NCBI RefSeq assembly: GCF_001638985.1
Contig: NW_017265172.1
Span: 253,539 to 317,538, forward strand
Length of the DNA: 64,000 bases
Source of the DNA: Phycomyces blakesleeanus NRRL 1555(-)
Lineage: Eukaryota > Mucoromycota > Mucoromycetes > Mucorales > Phycomycetaceae
Direction of reading: 5' to 3'
This document shows positions 11,555-22,785 of the stretch, one piece after another (positions within the stretch are counted from its first letter, which is position 1; each line of letters opens with the position of its first letter). Below the pieces are notes generated by a model. It ran no database searches, was not told where the DNA came from, and saw only the letters and a list, made by a program, of their open reading frames with translations. The translations under genes were made by a program, and so were the position numbers.

Positions 11555-12723
11555 TCACGCAAGTTCTGTCCCTGGCACGTGTGGCCGAGGAGCGTGGATA
11601 GCGGGAATGATATCCCACATTTCATGAGCAATTTTGAGTTGGCAAGGTTTATCAGCTGCAGGACGGATAGCAAGGAACTTACGACCAAACAGACCGACAT
11701 CTTGCTCCTGGCGATCATTGTGGCCCGAGAGAACCAGTCCACCGGCCTCGCGTAGGATCACAATTGCAGCCGCAACGTCCCACTCCCAGCATCCTACTTC
11801 CCAGTATACATCCACAACACCCTTCGCCACACAGCACATATTTAAGGCTGCTGACCCAGTAGCACGGATACTGTGGGCCTCTGCTGATCCTTTGTCCTGC
11901 ACCGATCTCTTTTTGCGCATTAAAGCATGCAAGGTTTCCATCTTGGCGGTCAATACTTCTGGTGTACGATCCGATCCAACCTCAGTAGCCACTAAGCAGT
12001 GACCAAGATCAACAAGGGGAGGGGCGGGCTGGAAGAGAGGCAGCCGCACCGTCTCGTTAAGATAAGCACCCTGGCCTTTGACGGCTGAGTATAATTCGTC
12101 CAACAAAGGGTTGTACACAACACCCAGTACGCTTTCGCGGTCAATGGTCAATCCAATTGATACGGCCACAAATGGGAATCCGTGGATGAAATTGGTAGTG
12201 CCATCTAAAAGACAGACACGGGTGACATTAGAATATGGGACAACAAAGGGAATTTTAACCATACCAATTGGGTCTACAATCCAGGTAGGATGAGCAGTAA
12301 ACTCTGTTTGCGCTCCTGCAGCCATGGTCTCTTCACCAATAAACCTTGAGACCGAGTTCAATTGTTTGTTTGTTTGTTTTTTTTTATATGTATATATTTC
12401 AAGCTGTCTGCAGAAACAAACAAATAAAGAAAGGCTATCGGTCTTACTTGTGATCTGGGTAAGTAGATGCTAAACGTTCTTTAATAAACTGCTCGACTGC
12501 TTGGTCCGTTTCGGTGACAAGGTCGGTGGGGTTATCGTATTTGGCCTCGATGCGTGCACCGGTACCTGCCATTCTGCTGTCAAGTGCATTCTTAATGATG
12601 ACACCGGAATCGCGGGCCAGCTTTATAGCAAATGCGAGATATGACGCGAGATCTACAGGTGTGTGTTAAAGATGATGAGAATGGGATGAGGATGATAAGG
12701 ATGAAGATACCTTGATTTGACAT
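11555..12723 (-). CDS. Inositol-1-monophosphatase
   Basis: Four exons (12723-12711, 12652-12448, 12344-12265, 12204-11555) give 315 aa; the first exon codes only MSNQ plus one base. Seen: FIGEE (residues 74-78), WIVDPIDGTTNF with the metal-binding Asp at 97 and 100 (the last split by an intron), and CWEWDVAAA with the third metal Asp near 242. These three blocks define the Mg2+-dependent, lithium-sensitive inositol monophosphatase family, which hydrolyses myo-inositol phosphates to free inositol for phosphatidylinositol synthesis. Its length fits the family (270-320 aa). No alteration of key residues was found. It is transcribed away from the DUF7137 gene, whose start is 536 bp off. Confidence 0.93.
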
Positions 12724-13259
12724 TAAGGTGACTTTTGTTATGTGCAAAGAACAAAAGGGAGAAGAGTTAAAGAAGTCTGTGTGTAATGTGACGCCAGACT
12801 AAAATAAATAAATTTAAATATAAATTTTTAAAAAAAAAAGTAAAAATATAAAGTGTACACAGAAATGATATAGTATTTTTAGCTCAAAGGGACAATTATA
12901 TACATATTTCTTTCTTTGTGTGGGTGTAAATGACCAAAGGGATCCCAGCGTCCTTTAGATTTCCCCAAAAGCTACCTATCAACCAGCTAACACAACCAAC
13001 ACAACTTTGTCTTTACCTTTGATATTTATCTATGGCTACGGCTATGAGTATTTTTTTAGGCACGCGTTTTTATATATAAATACATATTTTATACTTTTAT
13101 TTTTACACTCGGTCTTGGCTTCATTTGCATTGCCAATCAGAGCGGAGTGAATAAAGGTTATCACTTTTTTTGGAGGCTTTGGTCGTCCGCCACAAGAGAG
13201 GAGTTGAACGGACTTGTTGTTATTTTTGCCCTTTCTTCCCATTCTCTTCATCTTCTCTC

Positions 13260-14411
13260 ATGACTCGTCTCATGCGCCTCTGTGTGTTCTTAGTCGTCCT
13301 GCTATGCTTGGTCGGCATGGTTCCGGCCGATAGATTACAAAAGCGAGGTAATAATTCTACTCATTTATAATTGACATCAAACTGACATCTCTGTTTTTCT
13401 TATTTTATGTTTATTTTTATAGTTCCTCAGGGTAAAACAACAACAACAACAACAACATTACAGGCACGTCGTTTATTTAGAACAATAGACTAAATACCAT
13501 CCCTTCTTTATTACTATTGTTATTTTGCAAAATACAGAGGCTGCTGCTCCTGCTGCTTCTTCTGCGGCTGTTCCGGATGTTCCTGCTTCTTCTGCTCCTG
13601 CAGCAGTAGCAAGCTCTGCCGCTGCTCCGGCTGCATCGGGTGCCGGATCAGTTGCTGCTGCCCCCTCTGGAGTTGTTTCTGGTGTTGCATCCCAGGCTAC
13701 GTCAGCACAAAATACCGCACCCAACACAGCACCAAACCCGGTACAGTCTGGTGCATCCGGTGTAGTCGATGGTTCTGTAGCTGCCTTGCCAACATCTGCC
13801 AGCTATGGCAACAGTATATATCCTGGTCAGGCTACCTTCATTGCACCCACCGGCAGCAAATCTATCAAACCACTTTATCGCATCGCCTCCAATGAAAATG
13901 TCACTTTTATCTGGGGATATACCTACCTATCCGTACGCCCCGTTCAACTCACACTTGCCGCCGTAGGTCCTCAGTCTGCAACTATCCCCATCACAGTTCT
14001 TGACGGAGCAGCCACCAGTGCTGTCTGGCAACTCAAAGACGTTCCGCAAGGAACACCCATGATGAACGGTTACTACAAGATCCAGCTTTATGACCAACGT
14101 GGTATCTCAGCTATTGGTCAACCCGGTTGGCTTTCTCCATGTACAACTCTCACCATTGCATTCTACAACCCAGAGACATATGTGCCTCTCACTGACTGTA
14201 AGTTTATTTCTTTTGCTTTAATTATTTATTATTTTGAAATGACTAATAATTCTGACTGCATTTGATACATTGTATGGTACATACAGCGAACTACTGTCCT
14301 ACATGTTTTTACAGTGCTGCAAGACATCTCCGGGATTCATTTGGACCCCTGGGAATCGCATTTGGCTTGGCATGTCTCACTTCCGCCCTCTTCATATACG
14401 GACTTCAATAA
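13260..14411 (+). CDS. Secreted/anchored DUF7137-type surface protein
   Basis: Exon 1 (13260-13347) codes a signal peptide, RLCVFLVVLLCLVGMVPAD, followed by KR. The main exon is 13538-14197 and the last is 14287-14411. A 9-nt exon at 13423-13431 fits the frame between them, so the product is 290 or 293 aa. After the signal comes an Ala/Ser/Pro-rich stretch (~70 aa). A beta-rich domain follows, with NENVTFIWGYTYLSVRPVQL, GYYKIQLYDQRG and PGWLSPCTTLTIAFY, which I match to DUF7137. The C-terminus has CPTC and one hydrophobic segment (GPLGIAFGLACLTSALFIYG), so it is probably a single-pass cell-surface protein. No enzymatic motif was seen. KR followed by EAAAP would suit Kex2-type processing. Confidence 0.78.
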
Positions 14412-16258
14412 AAATAAAATAAGAAATATATAGTGTAAGTGGGATAGGGATATTATATAGAATACCCTTTCCAATTATCTCTCTTGTTTCATTCTCATTG
14501 TATTTGTAAACAATATGGGCCAACCTTAAATACATACATACATATAAATATTCAAATATTCTTACAATACATTACAATACATTACATTACATAACATTAT
14601 ATTATATTATATTATACACACACACACACACACACATAAGGTTATTCAATTAAATAAGCCACTGGGCTTTTACAAAGACAGAGAGAGATAAAAGGGGGAG
14701 GTTGAGGGGGGATTACATTTATTAATTCAGGGAGAAAATACCCATTATATTTATTAGTTTTGCTTAGTTTAGTTATCACCAAATTTCTTTTAATTTATAT
14801 CCTCATTCTACCTAAATATTTTATGTGCTTAGATTACTCTATACATAAATGACTATACATTTTCTTTTTTTTTCGTTTCGTTTCGTTTTGTTATGTTATG
14901 TTTATCTCCATGACAATGAAGTTGTGGGTCTACAAAGAGGAGGTGACCAAACAATTCATAATGCCATTGGTTGTGTGAGAGTGGTAAATTCTTTGTGGTT
15001 TATGGTCAGGAGTATGAGATGCACACTCGTCAAATGATGGGATCGATACCCAATATGGCGAGTATGATATTAGCCAAACACTCTTTGTACGGTTTATTGT
15101 TTCTTGTTTGCTCATTTGTACACACTGCTAAATAAATAACATATAATTCAAACATTTATTGGTTTTTAAGTTGCAATTCGTTAGAGTCTATTCTCCCCTT
15201 ATTTCTCCTTTGGTGCTGTTATTGCTGAGATAGGCATAGCCATCGTCGCCGTCGTCGGCAGCAGCGTAGTTGTAGTAATAGTAAAAAGTGTTATTTTACT
15301 TGAATATTCATGGCACTCTTAATCTCCAATTAGTTTGTGAGAATAACCTGTTAAAATATACAAAAGAAGAAGAAAAAGTTTTTTTTTGTTGGTATTTATA
15401 AAAGGTAAAGCACAGCTACTGTGGCTCTGTTAAAAATTGTTTATACCAAAACTTGGCTGACACAAATTAGACTTATTTACTGTTATTGCATACAATGGGC
15501 TTATATATATATATATATATTAAAGAAAAAACATGTAGCGTTTAATCAGCCTATTTCTTTAATACTAATGAATATCCTAATTATCAGTGTATGAAACATA
15601 TGAAAATATTTTGGAATATTGATTAAATGGGTACTCGGTATTTGTATAGTGCTGGCACTCTAGTATTCTTCCTTGGATACTACCCTGAAATCATATATTC
15701 TTCTAGCATCTTATTTCTAAATGGTCGACTGAAAATCACATACCTCTCAATATCTTGATAGACTATTTATACTTGTGCTTAAATCCGCACATATTTATAT
15801 ATAAATAAAAATAAGAAGAAAATGAACATCTTGTACTGCACAGTGTCCAAAAATAATAATAATAAAGAAAATCTAACCAGTAATTTGGATTAAAAATAGA
15901 CTGTGTAATAATAAAACAACAACAAAAAATGCTTTGGCTTTTGTAATAAATTAATCAATTCAAATAATTAATCACTCACATTTGTTCTTTCGACCTGTGC
16001 AAAATCTACAGCATTTTTCATTCCTTCTCTTTATTCAAGGAATCAAGTAAAGAAATACAAAGGGACTTTAGCTTCCATTCTCTAGAGATCGTCATTTATA
16101 CTTCTTTTAATACTATATTGTATTATATATAATTTTGTATCCTTTTGTGTTCCTGTCACGTCTGCTTTGTTTCACTAAAAGCGGACTTTACTTTTCTTCT
16201 TCTTTCAAATCTGATTGATTCTATTACGCATTATATACACCCTGCTATTCCATCAAGG
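14412..16258. other. Non-coding DNA with microsatellites
   Basis: Holds TACAT/ATTACAT repeats at about 14531-14615, a (CA)n run at about 14616-14635, TTTCG repeats near 14870-14890 and a (TA)n run near 15500-15520. Small ORFs near 14849-15115 show no motif that I recognise. Confidence 0.5.
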
Positions 16259-18157
16259 ATGCCAAAGACCATTCCCTCAATCAAGTCATCTGAATTACCA
16301 TATGAAATTCTTTCTACAATTGCCTTTCATCTCTCAATCGAAGATACTCTCAGCTGCACCGTAGTCTCTAGAGCGTGGAATGGACCTTTTCAAGATTCAT
16401 TGTGGAGATGTATAAGCATTAAACGTCCAAAGACACTTGCCACTATTCTCAACCAATTTACTAGCGGAGAAGCCACCTATCGGAGCTCAGACACTTGTGT
16501 TCGAAGCCTTTACATCCAAGAGAACGCTTGCCCTAATGACCAACACATGCATGTTTTACAACAACGTTTCCAGAAATTAAAAGACCTTTATATCCGGACC
16601 CACGATCCAGACTTTCTTCATGCCAAAATACCAATTGATTGGGGGCTCTGGAAGTCCTTGACAAATTTATCAATTGTCTGGATGGCAGCAGACGGGCAAA
16701 GTGTTGTGAATGAATTTCTAAAAGTTATATCACATCTACCGCAACTCACACAACTGGATTTGTCGATTACTGTCGATGTAGAGAGCCATGTTTTTACTTG
16801 GAAAGATATGGAGGCACTCCATGATTATCTACCCTTATTAGAGGACCTGACTCTCACTGCAAAATTTGGTGAAATAAAAGACGAGGATATTAGGCAGATC
16901 TTTTTTGCCAACCAGGCCAGCACGTTGCGGAAGGTGTGTTTTGGGTATGGTTCATGGAAGCCATTCTGGGTACTCTATATCCTTCGAAAGTATCCGTGTA
17001 TGCATACCTTGGAGTGGCGTGCTTACTCCAACAGAGCATTATCGCACATGGATCAATTCGAATTAATGCTCATTTTGCCAAGTCTACCCCACGCTGCCCA
17101 ATATCTAGAGGTAATCAATATACAGACCTGCTCAGATATCCTCTACGAGCCTGTATCAAACGGTGTCATGCTTAAGGTTCTACGTAGAGATGGAAAAGAT
17201 ATCAAGGAAGCATACTTCTCCACGGTTGGCGAAGGGTACCAAAACGACTTTTATATCCTGAACAGAGAACTCCTTCGGCAGTTTTTATTTTCCAATTCAG
17301 CAGCCCTCGAAGGTTTTACTTTAGATATCTGCAATACCCGCAATACACCAATATCCTGGTCAGCTTTTCACTCTTGTAAAAATCTCCTCGAGTTGAATGT
17401 ACATGCACTTGAGAATGTATCATTAAACGATATATTGGACCACTGTGTTTCTCTAAAAAAACTCAAATTAAGGTCTCCATTTGCTACCTCTGAAAATTTT
17501 GTTTCGGGTAACCACACGATCCATGGCCTCGAAGTACTTGTGATTGAGGATGCAAATATATCTAATGAGTCAATGAAATACCTTGTATTTCGATGCAGGC
17601 AGCTTATAGAACTCAAATTGCGCGGCGTAAGGATAAAGACTGTTATTCCTCTTGACAATAGGAGTATATCTTTTGATGTATCCTGCCTGTGCTTACAATC
17701 TTTGGAACTCACCGACGTCAGGTTTTATAAGCACACTACTACATTCTATGAGACGACAGGAACAAGGATCAATTACATCGCCCTTTGTCTACAAAGCCAA
17801 ATTACACTCCCGGAAGCCGATATTACAGCTATAGCTACATTTCCTTCCACTCCAGATTGTACAAAATGTATCTGGATTCTTCAATGTACATGTTCGGGAG
17901 CGGGGAATAAGCATAACTGTACGCGAATATTGAGGGATGACGAAGCCAGTTATTGTCATGAATACTTTACGATGTGTCAAAAAAGTACAATGAACAACAA
18001 TAACATCCAACAGCTACACCTACCCAAAGATAAACCAGCTTTTATCAAAGCTAACAGAAATTTTAACTTATCCACAGGCTATGTTAACATGCTGTACAGA
18101 CACATCGATAGGTTAGTTATTGATGATTTAATATTAGAAAATACAAGTAAAGTCTAG
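16259..18157 (+). CDS. F-box protein with leucine-rich region
   Basis: A single 632-aa exon. The ATG at 16259 is chosen over a longer non-ATG extension because MPKTIPSIKSSELPYEILST leads directly into the F-box. The F-box spans about residues 10-50 (LPYEILSTIAFHLSIEDTL and VVSRAWNGPFQDSLWR). The rest has irregular leucine-rich segments (LKDLYIRTHDPDF, LTQLDLSITVDVE, LLELNVHALENVSLND, LIELKLRGVRIK). F-box proteins of this design select substrates for SCF ubiquitin ligases through Skp1. These genes are numerous and variable in Mucoromycota, so the target cannot be inferred. A Cys-rich patch (CTKCIWILQCTC) near residue 540 is unusual. Confidence 0.82.
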   Translation: MPKTIPSIKSSELPYEILSTIAFHLSIEDTLSCTVVSRAWNGPFQDSLWRCISIKRPKTLATILNQFTSGEATYRSSDTCVRSLYIQENACPNDQHMHVLQQRFQKLKDLYIRTHDPDFLHAKIPIDWGLWKSLTNLSIVWMAADGQSVVNEFLKVISHLPQLTQLDLSITVDVESHVFTWKDMEALHDYLPLLEDLTLTAKFGEIKDEDIRQIFFANQASTLRKVCFGYGSWKPFWVLYILRKYPCMHTLEWRAYSNRALSHMDQFELMLILPSLPHAAQYLEVINIQTCSDILYEPVSNGVMLKVLRRDGKDIKEAYFSTVGEGYQNDFYILNRELLRQFLFSNSAALEGFTLDICNTRNTPISWSAFHSCKNLLELNVHALENVSLNDILDHCVSLKKLKLRSPFATSENFVSGNHTIHGLEVLVIEDANISNESMKYLVFRCRQLIELKLRGVRIKTVIPLDNRSISFDVSCLCLQSLELTDVRFYKHTTTFYETTGTRINYIALCLQSQITLPEADITAIATFPSTPDCTKCIWILQCTCSGAGNKHNCTRILRDDEASYCHEYFTMCQKSTMNNNNIQQLHLPKDKPAFIKANRNFNLSTGYVNMLYRHIDRLVIDDLILENTSKV

Positions 18158-18699
18158 GCATCTATTAAAGTTAAGACGCTACGCCCTATGAAACCCAGTT
18201 TATGTTTATAATATAAATAAATAAACTGTTACTATACCCTTTTTCTCACAATGTATATATATATGTATATATTGTGTTTTCATAATACAATTGGCATTAA
18301 ATGACATAAAATTTTGAGTCTTCGTCATAAGCTTATATTATCATTATTATGTTCACTTGCAACTTATTTTTTATTTTGGGGTTAATGTATGAGCACTTGA
18401 CAGTGAGCATTGATTCATATGATATTAATGCACATGCTCGTGTGTATACATATGAACAAACTATATCTATTTAAGAAAGAAAGAAAGGAAACACAAAACG
18501 AAGTAGAAGGATGCGGAAGAAAAGGAGATATCGTTAGATGAAAAATAAAGGCAAGCAGAATATTCACAATTGAGGGTAATACATACATAGTACATTAATA
18601 CATCTTGAGAGCACTAGTTATTTGTATAGATGTTTCATTAATGGAAAAAGACAATGGCGACCAGAAAACAACAACCATAATTTTTCTAGATTGCCTATC
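18158..18699. other. Non-coding spacer
   Basis: AT-rich with TATA dinucleotide runs near 18250-18275. A GAAAGAAAGAAAG tract is at about 18475. No gene seen. Confidence 0.45.
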
Positions 18700-19098
18700 A
18701 ATGCTTTGCTACCAGCATGGAAGGCAAAGATTCTGTCTCATTTAAAGGCCAACATGCAGGATTTGTAGGTGTTCTGTACCGAGCATTGAGAAATAGGCGA
18801 ATGGGTGGAGACCTTCTTGTGGCAGATGTTGGAGAGTTCAGAAAATCCAAGGTAAACCCAATAAGCTTAACACATTTGTAAGGCTTAGCTAACAATGCTT
18901 TTATCTTTTTTTATTCTAAAGATTTGCCACTTTTGTAATGAAATTAACATTACAAATATATTAGTTAATTTCACAAGCATCCTCTCTTGTTAAAGTTGCG
19001 GGATGATGTGGAATAGAGATGTGAATGATTCCAAAAACATATATCAAACTGCAGTAGAAGCTTTAAATAACCGCCATCAACCACCACTATTCTCTTGA
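18700..19098 (+). pseudogene. C-terminal remnant of a Fanzor/TnpB-like nuclease
   Basis: Two pieces joined by a GT-AG intron (18852-18921, AAG|GTAAAC...CTAAAG) read through the end of a TnpB-type RuvC fold. Upstream are AGFVGVLYRALRNRR and VADVGEFRKSK. Immediately after the intron comes ICHFCNE, the first CxxC knuckle. Then a Cys pair (C-stop-S-C-G) sits directly before MMWNRDVNDSKNI, which matches the zinc-ribbon plus RuvC-III block R-D-x-N-x-x-x-N-I of TnpB and Fanzor. The product would end at a TGA at 19096-19098. The TAA inside the second Cys pair and the missing RuvC-I/II regions upstream show it is a broken fragment. Fanzors are eukaryotic RNA-guided DNA endonucleases carried by transposons. 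The assignment rests on the motif order alone. Confidence 0.62.
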
Positions 19099-19300
19099 AG
19101 CGAATAGCCTATTCTCAACCACTTATATTCCCGTATCGAACACGGGTCTCTTTACGCGGGAATTTAGATTTTTACAGGTAAAAATATTCTACAAAATAAT
19201 CCTTATTTGTCTAAAAAATCAGTAATGATTTCTCTCAATTTTTTTTCGTCTAAAACCTAACTCTCATTGGTCTAAAAAAAACCTAATTTGTCTCAATCTC

Positions 19301-19316
19301 AAGTAGAAACACTGTA
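19301..19316 (-). repeat. Mariner-like terminal repeat end, copy 2
   Basis: The same 16 bases as at 7351-7366 (AAGTAGAAACACTGTA), again closing with TA. Upstream bases 19195-19300 carry several TCTAAAA/CCTAA-type short repeats, as in subterminal transposon DNA. It lies 203 bp after the Fanzor-like remnant. Confidence 0.5.
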
Positions 19317-19385
19317 TAAAAGCACCAGAAAATCTGACGGGCAACACAACACTTACTTTTCTTTTTATCCAAATAATTTTTTTAA

Positions 19386-20775
19386 ATGTCTACTATTCAA
19401 CGTCTGATCGCCGTCACAGATGCATATTTGTACTATATATCTAAACTTATCGTTGATGAAGGAACTGGACGTGCTCTAGTGTACCAAAGCGAATTTGATC
19501 CTATATCATATCCCTTTCGTCGTCAAGGTTATATGGATATTAGCACTTTACCAGATGAAGAGTGCAAATACTTATTTAAATTTACCTTCTCTCAGGTAAA
19601 AGATACTGTTTACTTTCCAGAAAGGAAAAGAGGTATTAATGGAGTTGACTTATCAAACTAGATACAATCGTTAGCTGTTCTTCTTGAACTGGGGGAAAAA
19701 GTCTGCTTTCGTGAAGGGTCCCCAAGCCAGTTCTTTATCCCGTCTACAGAGGCTTTGACTATCATGCTTCGCAGAATGACTTTTCCTGCTCGCGTAGCAA
19801 ATTTGACTTTGTTTTTCGGAAGGTCAGAATGTACTCTTATTACCATTTTCAATGAAATGATTGAGAAACTTTATGAGAGGTTTCATACTGGTCTTGAGTT
19901 TGACACCTACCAGTTCCGTGAAGAGAATCTGGTACGCTTTAGTGAAGCCATAAGTAAAACTGGTAAGGGAGATTTTAAGATTTAACATGTCTACAAACTT
20001 GATAATAGTAACATTTTATTTATTACTCGGATAATAAGCACCAACATCCGAATGTGTTGGATTTATTGATGGTCTATTCAACAGGTCAGCCAAACCAGAC
20101 TGTGACCAAGAAGTCATAAGTAACGAATATAGTGTAGGTAAATAATTATAGCCATACTTTTATCATATATCTTACTAACTAGACTTATACGGCTTGTGTA
20201 GAGTGAATATGGGCTGAAATACCAAGCAGTGGTAACTCCTGACGGTATTACTTCTTCCATAATGGGCCCTGAAATTGGGAATCCCAAGGATATGAATTTC
20301 TACGAAAATAGTGGATTAGAAAATAGTATGCGCGAAGCATTTGATTTCAAGAGCTCAAATGGACCCTGCTACTACGTGTACGGTGATAAAAACTACACCG
20401 AGTCAGCTCTTATAATGGCACCGTTTCACAAGCGTAAGTACTGTATAATCATCTATTTCGATATATAATCCTTGTAAATTTTACAACTTTACTTTAGTAC
20501 CGTTGGACGAGGTTGAATTGGATATCAACAAGACAATGGCTGGGCTACATCGTGTGGTTGGGAATGAGTTTACTCATGTTGGAAATCTCTGGGAATTTCT
20601 GAGGTACTCCCAGACCCAGCGAAGTGACCAGAGCTCCTTTGAACTGTACTATACCGTTGGAACGTTCTTAAAAAACATTCATGTTTGTTACAATGGTGGT
20701 AATCATACAAGCAGGATGTTTGGTGTTACTCCTCCAACACCAGATGATTATATTTACGGCCTCTTATGTCAATAA
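19386..20775 (+). CDS. PIF/Harbinger-type transposase (DDE_Tnp_4)
   Basis: Exons: 19386-19595, 19662-19962, 20039-20137, about 20200-20433 and 20498-20775. Blocks in order: IMLRRMTFPARVANLTLFFG (N-terminal helical region), CVGFIDGLFNRSAKPDCDQE with the first catalytic Asp, YQAVVTPDGITSSIMGPEIG, YYVYGDKNY with the second Asp, and LHRVVGNEFTHV with the Glu. The end has NIHVCYNGGN and FGVTPPTPDDYIYG. This is the order of Harbinger/ISL2EU transposases. The joint between exons 3 and 4 does not close cleanly with standard splice sites: either a non-obvious donor is used or the gene is inactivated there. The other exons are open, so the copy is young or recently active. Confidence 0.75.
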
Positions 20776-20891
20776 AATGTGCTATTAAAACTGCTATAAA
20801 CAAACATCTAAAGTCTAAAAAAGAGTAACGACTTGTGGCATATTAAATATATATATAAATTTATAATTTTAAGATTTCAATACCAATATCC

Positions 20892-21092
20892 TTATATATT
20901 GGCCTTGAGCATCGCTTGTCTCTCCTCATACATCCTCTACCTCTCCTCCACATATGACATTTCCATCTCTCTCTTCTCCTTCAATCTGTGTATAAAGGCA
21001 AGAATATCATCGCTGTTCACTCCAGTCACCATTATGGACAATTCTACCCCAGCATATTTCAGCACATCTCTGACTTCAGGCGTGTTGGCCAT
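20892..21092 (-). pseudogene. Fragment of a Harbinger-associated protein
   Basis: A minus-strand reading frame of 67 codons from an ATG at 21092: PEVRDVLKYAGVELSIMV, NSDDILAFIHRLKEKREMEM, SYVEER, one TAG (20937-20939), then RMYEERQAMLKANI. The helical, charged ending fits the C-terminal part of the second protein carried by Harbinger elements. Its position, convergent to the transposase and 117 bp from its stop, supports this. Upstream exons cannot be resolved. The TAG is one C-to-T step from CAG. Confidence 0.4.
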
Positions 21093-21120
21093 GGATCAAA
21101 CAAACCGAAGCTCAGAATAA

Positions 21121-22785
21121 CTCTCGCTAGGGCTCTTGGTCCTTATTATTTTTTCTGAGAGTTTTGGGAAATGCTTCTTCATAATTCGGGTTTATCTGTC
21201 TACAAGCCTTGCTTTTGCTCCACTTTATTTCTGACTACCTTCTTATCTTTATTTTTCTTTTCGTGAGACTTTTTTCGACCCTCTTAGTTTTCTTTTGAAA
21301 GCAGAGTGTTAACCTAAACAAATCTTAGATAGCAGGTTTAATACAATACAAGTATCATGAGCTCAATGGGCTGAAAAAAAAATTGGCCAAAATCATAGTA
21401 ATTTTCATTTGACCCGGTCGTTCCTCTTGACGAGTGTTGAGTTTTTGTAGTGCAACGTCAGTAAAATAGCAATAAATGAGAGTTGCCAACAAATTTAGAT
21501 GGCAGTGTATATATATATATATAAAAATAAGGGATGAATTACTGGGATAACACTCGGGTTTATCCAATAATAAAAAGGTGCGGTAATATATATATATATA
21601 TATAGAAAAGACAAATATATCAAGAAGTATGTTTATAACTATTGCAAAGAGCGGTTATAAATCAGTGACAACGAAATAGATGTATAGACAAGATAATAAG
21701 GGATTTAATCAATAAAGTAAGAATGAATAAGGATGAATACTTTATTAGTGCTTCATTTGAAGACTTTTATACAAGAATAATCTATAATACTTTGCTGTAA
21801 AGCTCTTCTAAAACGGTACCAATGGTGAAATACAATGCACAAGGGTATGTCTTGTGCAAGGAATTGAATAGAATCCTGCAAAGAGCGTCATACGTCTTTA
21901 CAAGATATTCGTGATCTTAATAGGTCCAAAAGAACACACACTGTGTTACTATTTTCCGGCTTTATCTTTCCTGAATCTACCTGACCAAGGTCTAGTGCCT
22001 TTATCTCAATATAATACGCGACATATAGGGTGCGTTATTGTCAATTGAATTGTCTCTGATAAAGAGGTAATGTCATGCCTAATCTACGTGTTTGTGATCT
22101 GGATAGGATAGATGTATATAGACCGTAGACTCAACTACCAATATGTCTTGCACAACGACAGGATTTGTTTGGTTTCTGTATTGGATGGGAATACATGGGA
22201 TTATTGAATTGATGTTCATTTTGTTTAAAAGTAAATTTGGGTTTAGTCAAAGACATAGATCATAGAAGGAACTCTATATTTTGAAAGGATAAGTCTGTTG
22301 TGAGCAGAAAAAAAAAGCTGACAAGTATATAATTTAAAGATAAGCTTTTACTTCTTCACTATCTAAAACTGTTACATATTTCGCCTTTTCTTTAAGCTTT
22401 ATATAGCGCTGAAGGTTATGAAGGATGAGGTATTTGGGATTGTTTATGGGTTAGTATCTCAATAATGGGAAAAGTAGATACTGTGAGAGTGACATTTATT
22501 AAAGAGACAAAATAATATTGTTTATATCTGTTAGAGCATCTGCAGCAGTAGCATTTAAATTCAGTTTTTTCCGATTTAAGTGCTTTTTGTAAATGCTTTT
22601 CAAAAAAAATGTCTGCAGCAGTAACATTTCCGACAGCATGTATTTACATACTCTGTGATTTTTATGACCTTGAGCATGGAAATAGATGCTTATTTTAAAA
22701 ACTTGCTGAGCATTTAAATTTTCTTGTTTCTTTTTCCTTCCACCAAAAATCAAAAAATTAATAAAGTTTTTTTTTTAAAAAAAAA
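21121..22785. other. Element-derived non-coding DNA
   Basis: No intact gene. Around 21430-21485 (CGAGTGTTGAG, then TAGTGCAACGT, CAATAAATGAGAG) the sequence resembles the 3' end of the trihelix-like gene at 23476-23530, so it may be the tail of a second, lost copy. TA-dinucleotide runs are at 21511-21522 and 21588-21604. Confidence 0.4.

Noticed and set aside
14930..15115. Minus-strand ORF as a gene
   Set aside because: 61 codons without motif, start context or exon partners in an AT-rich spacer with microsatellites.
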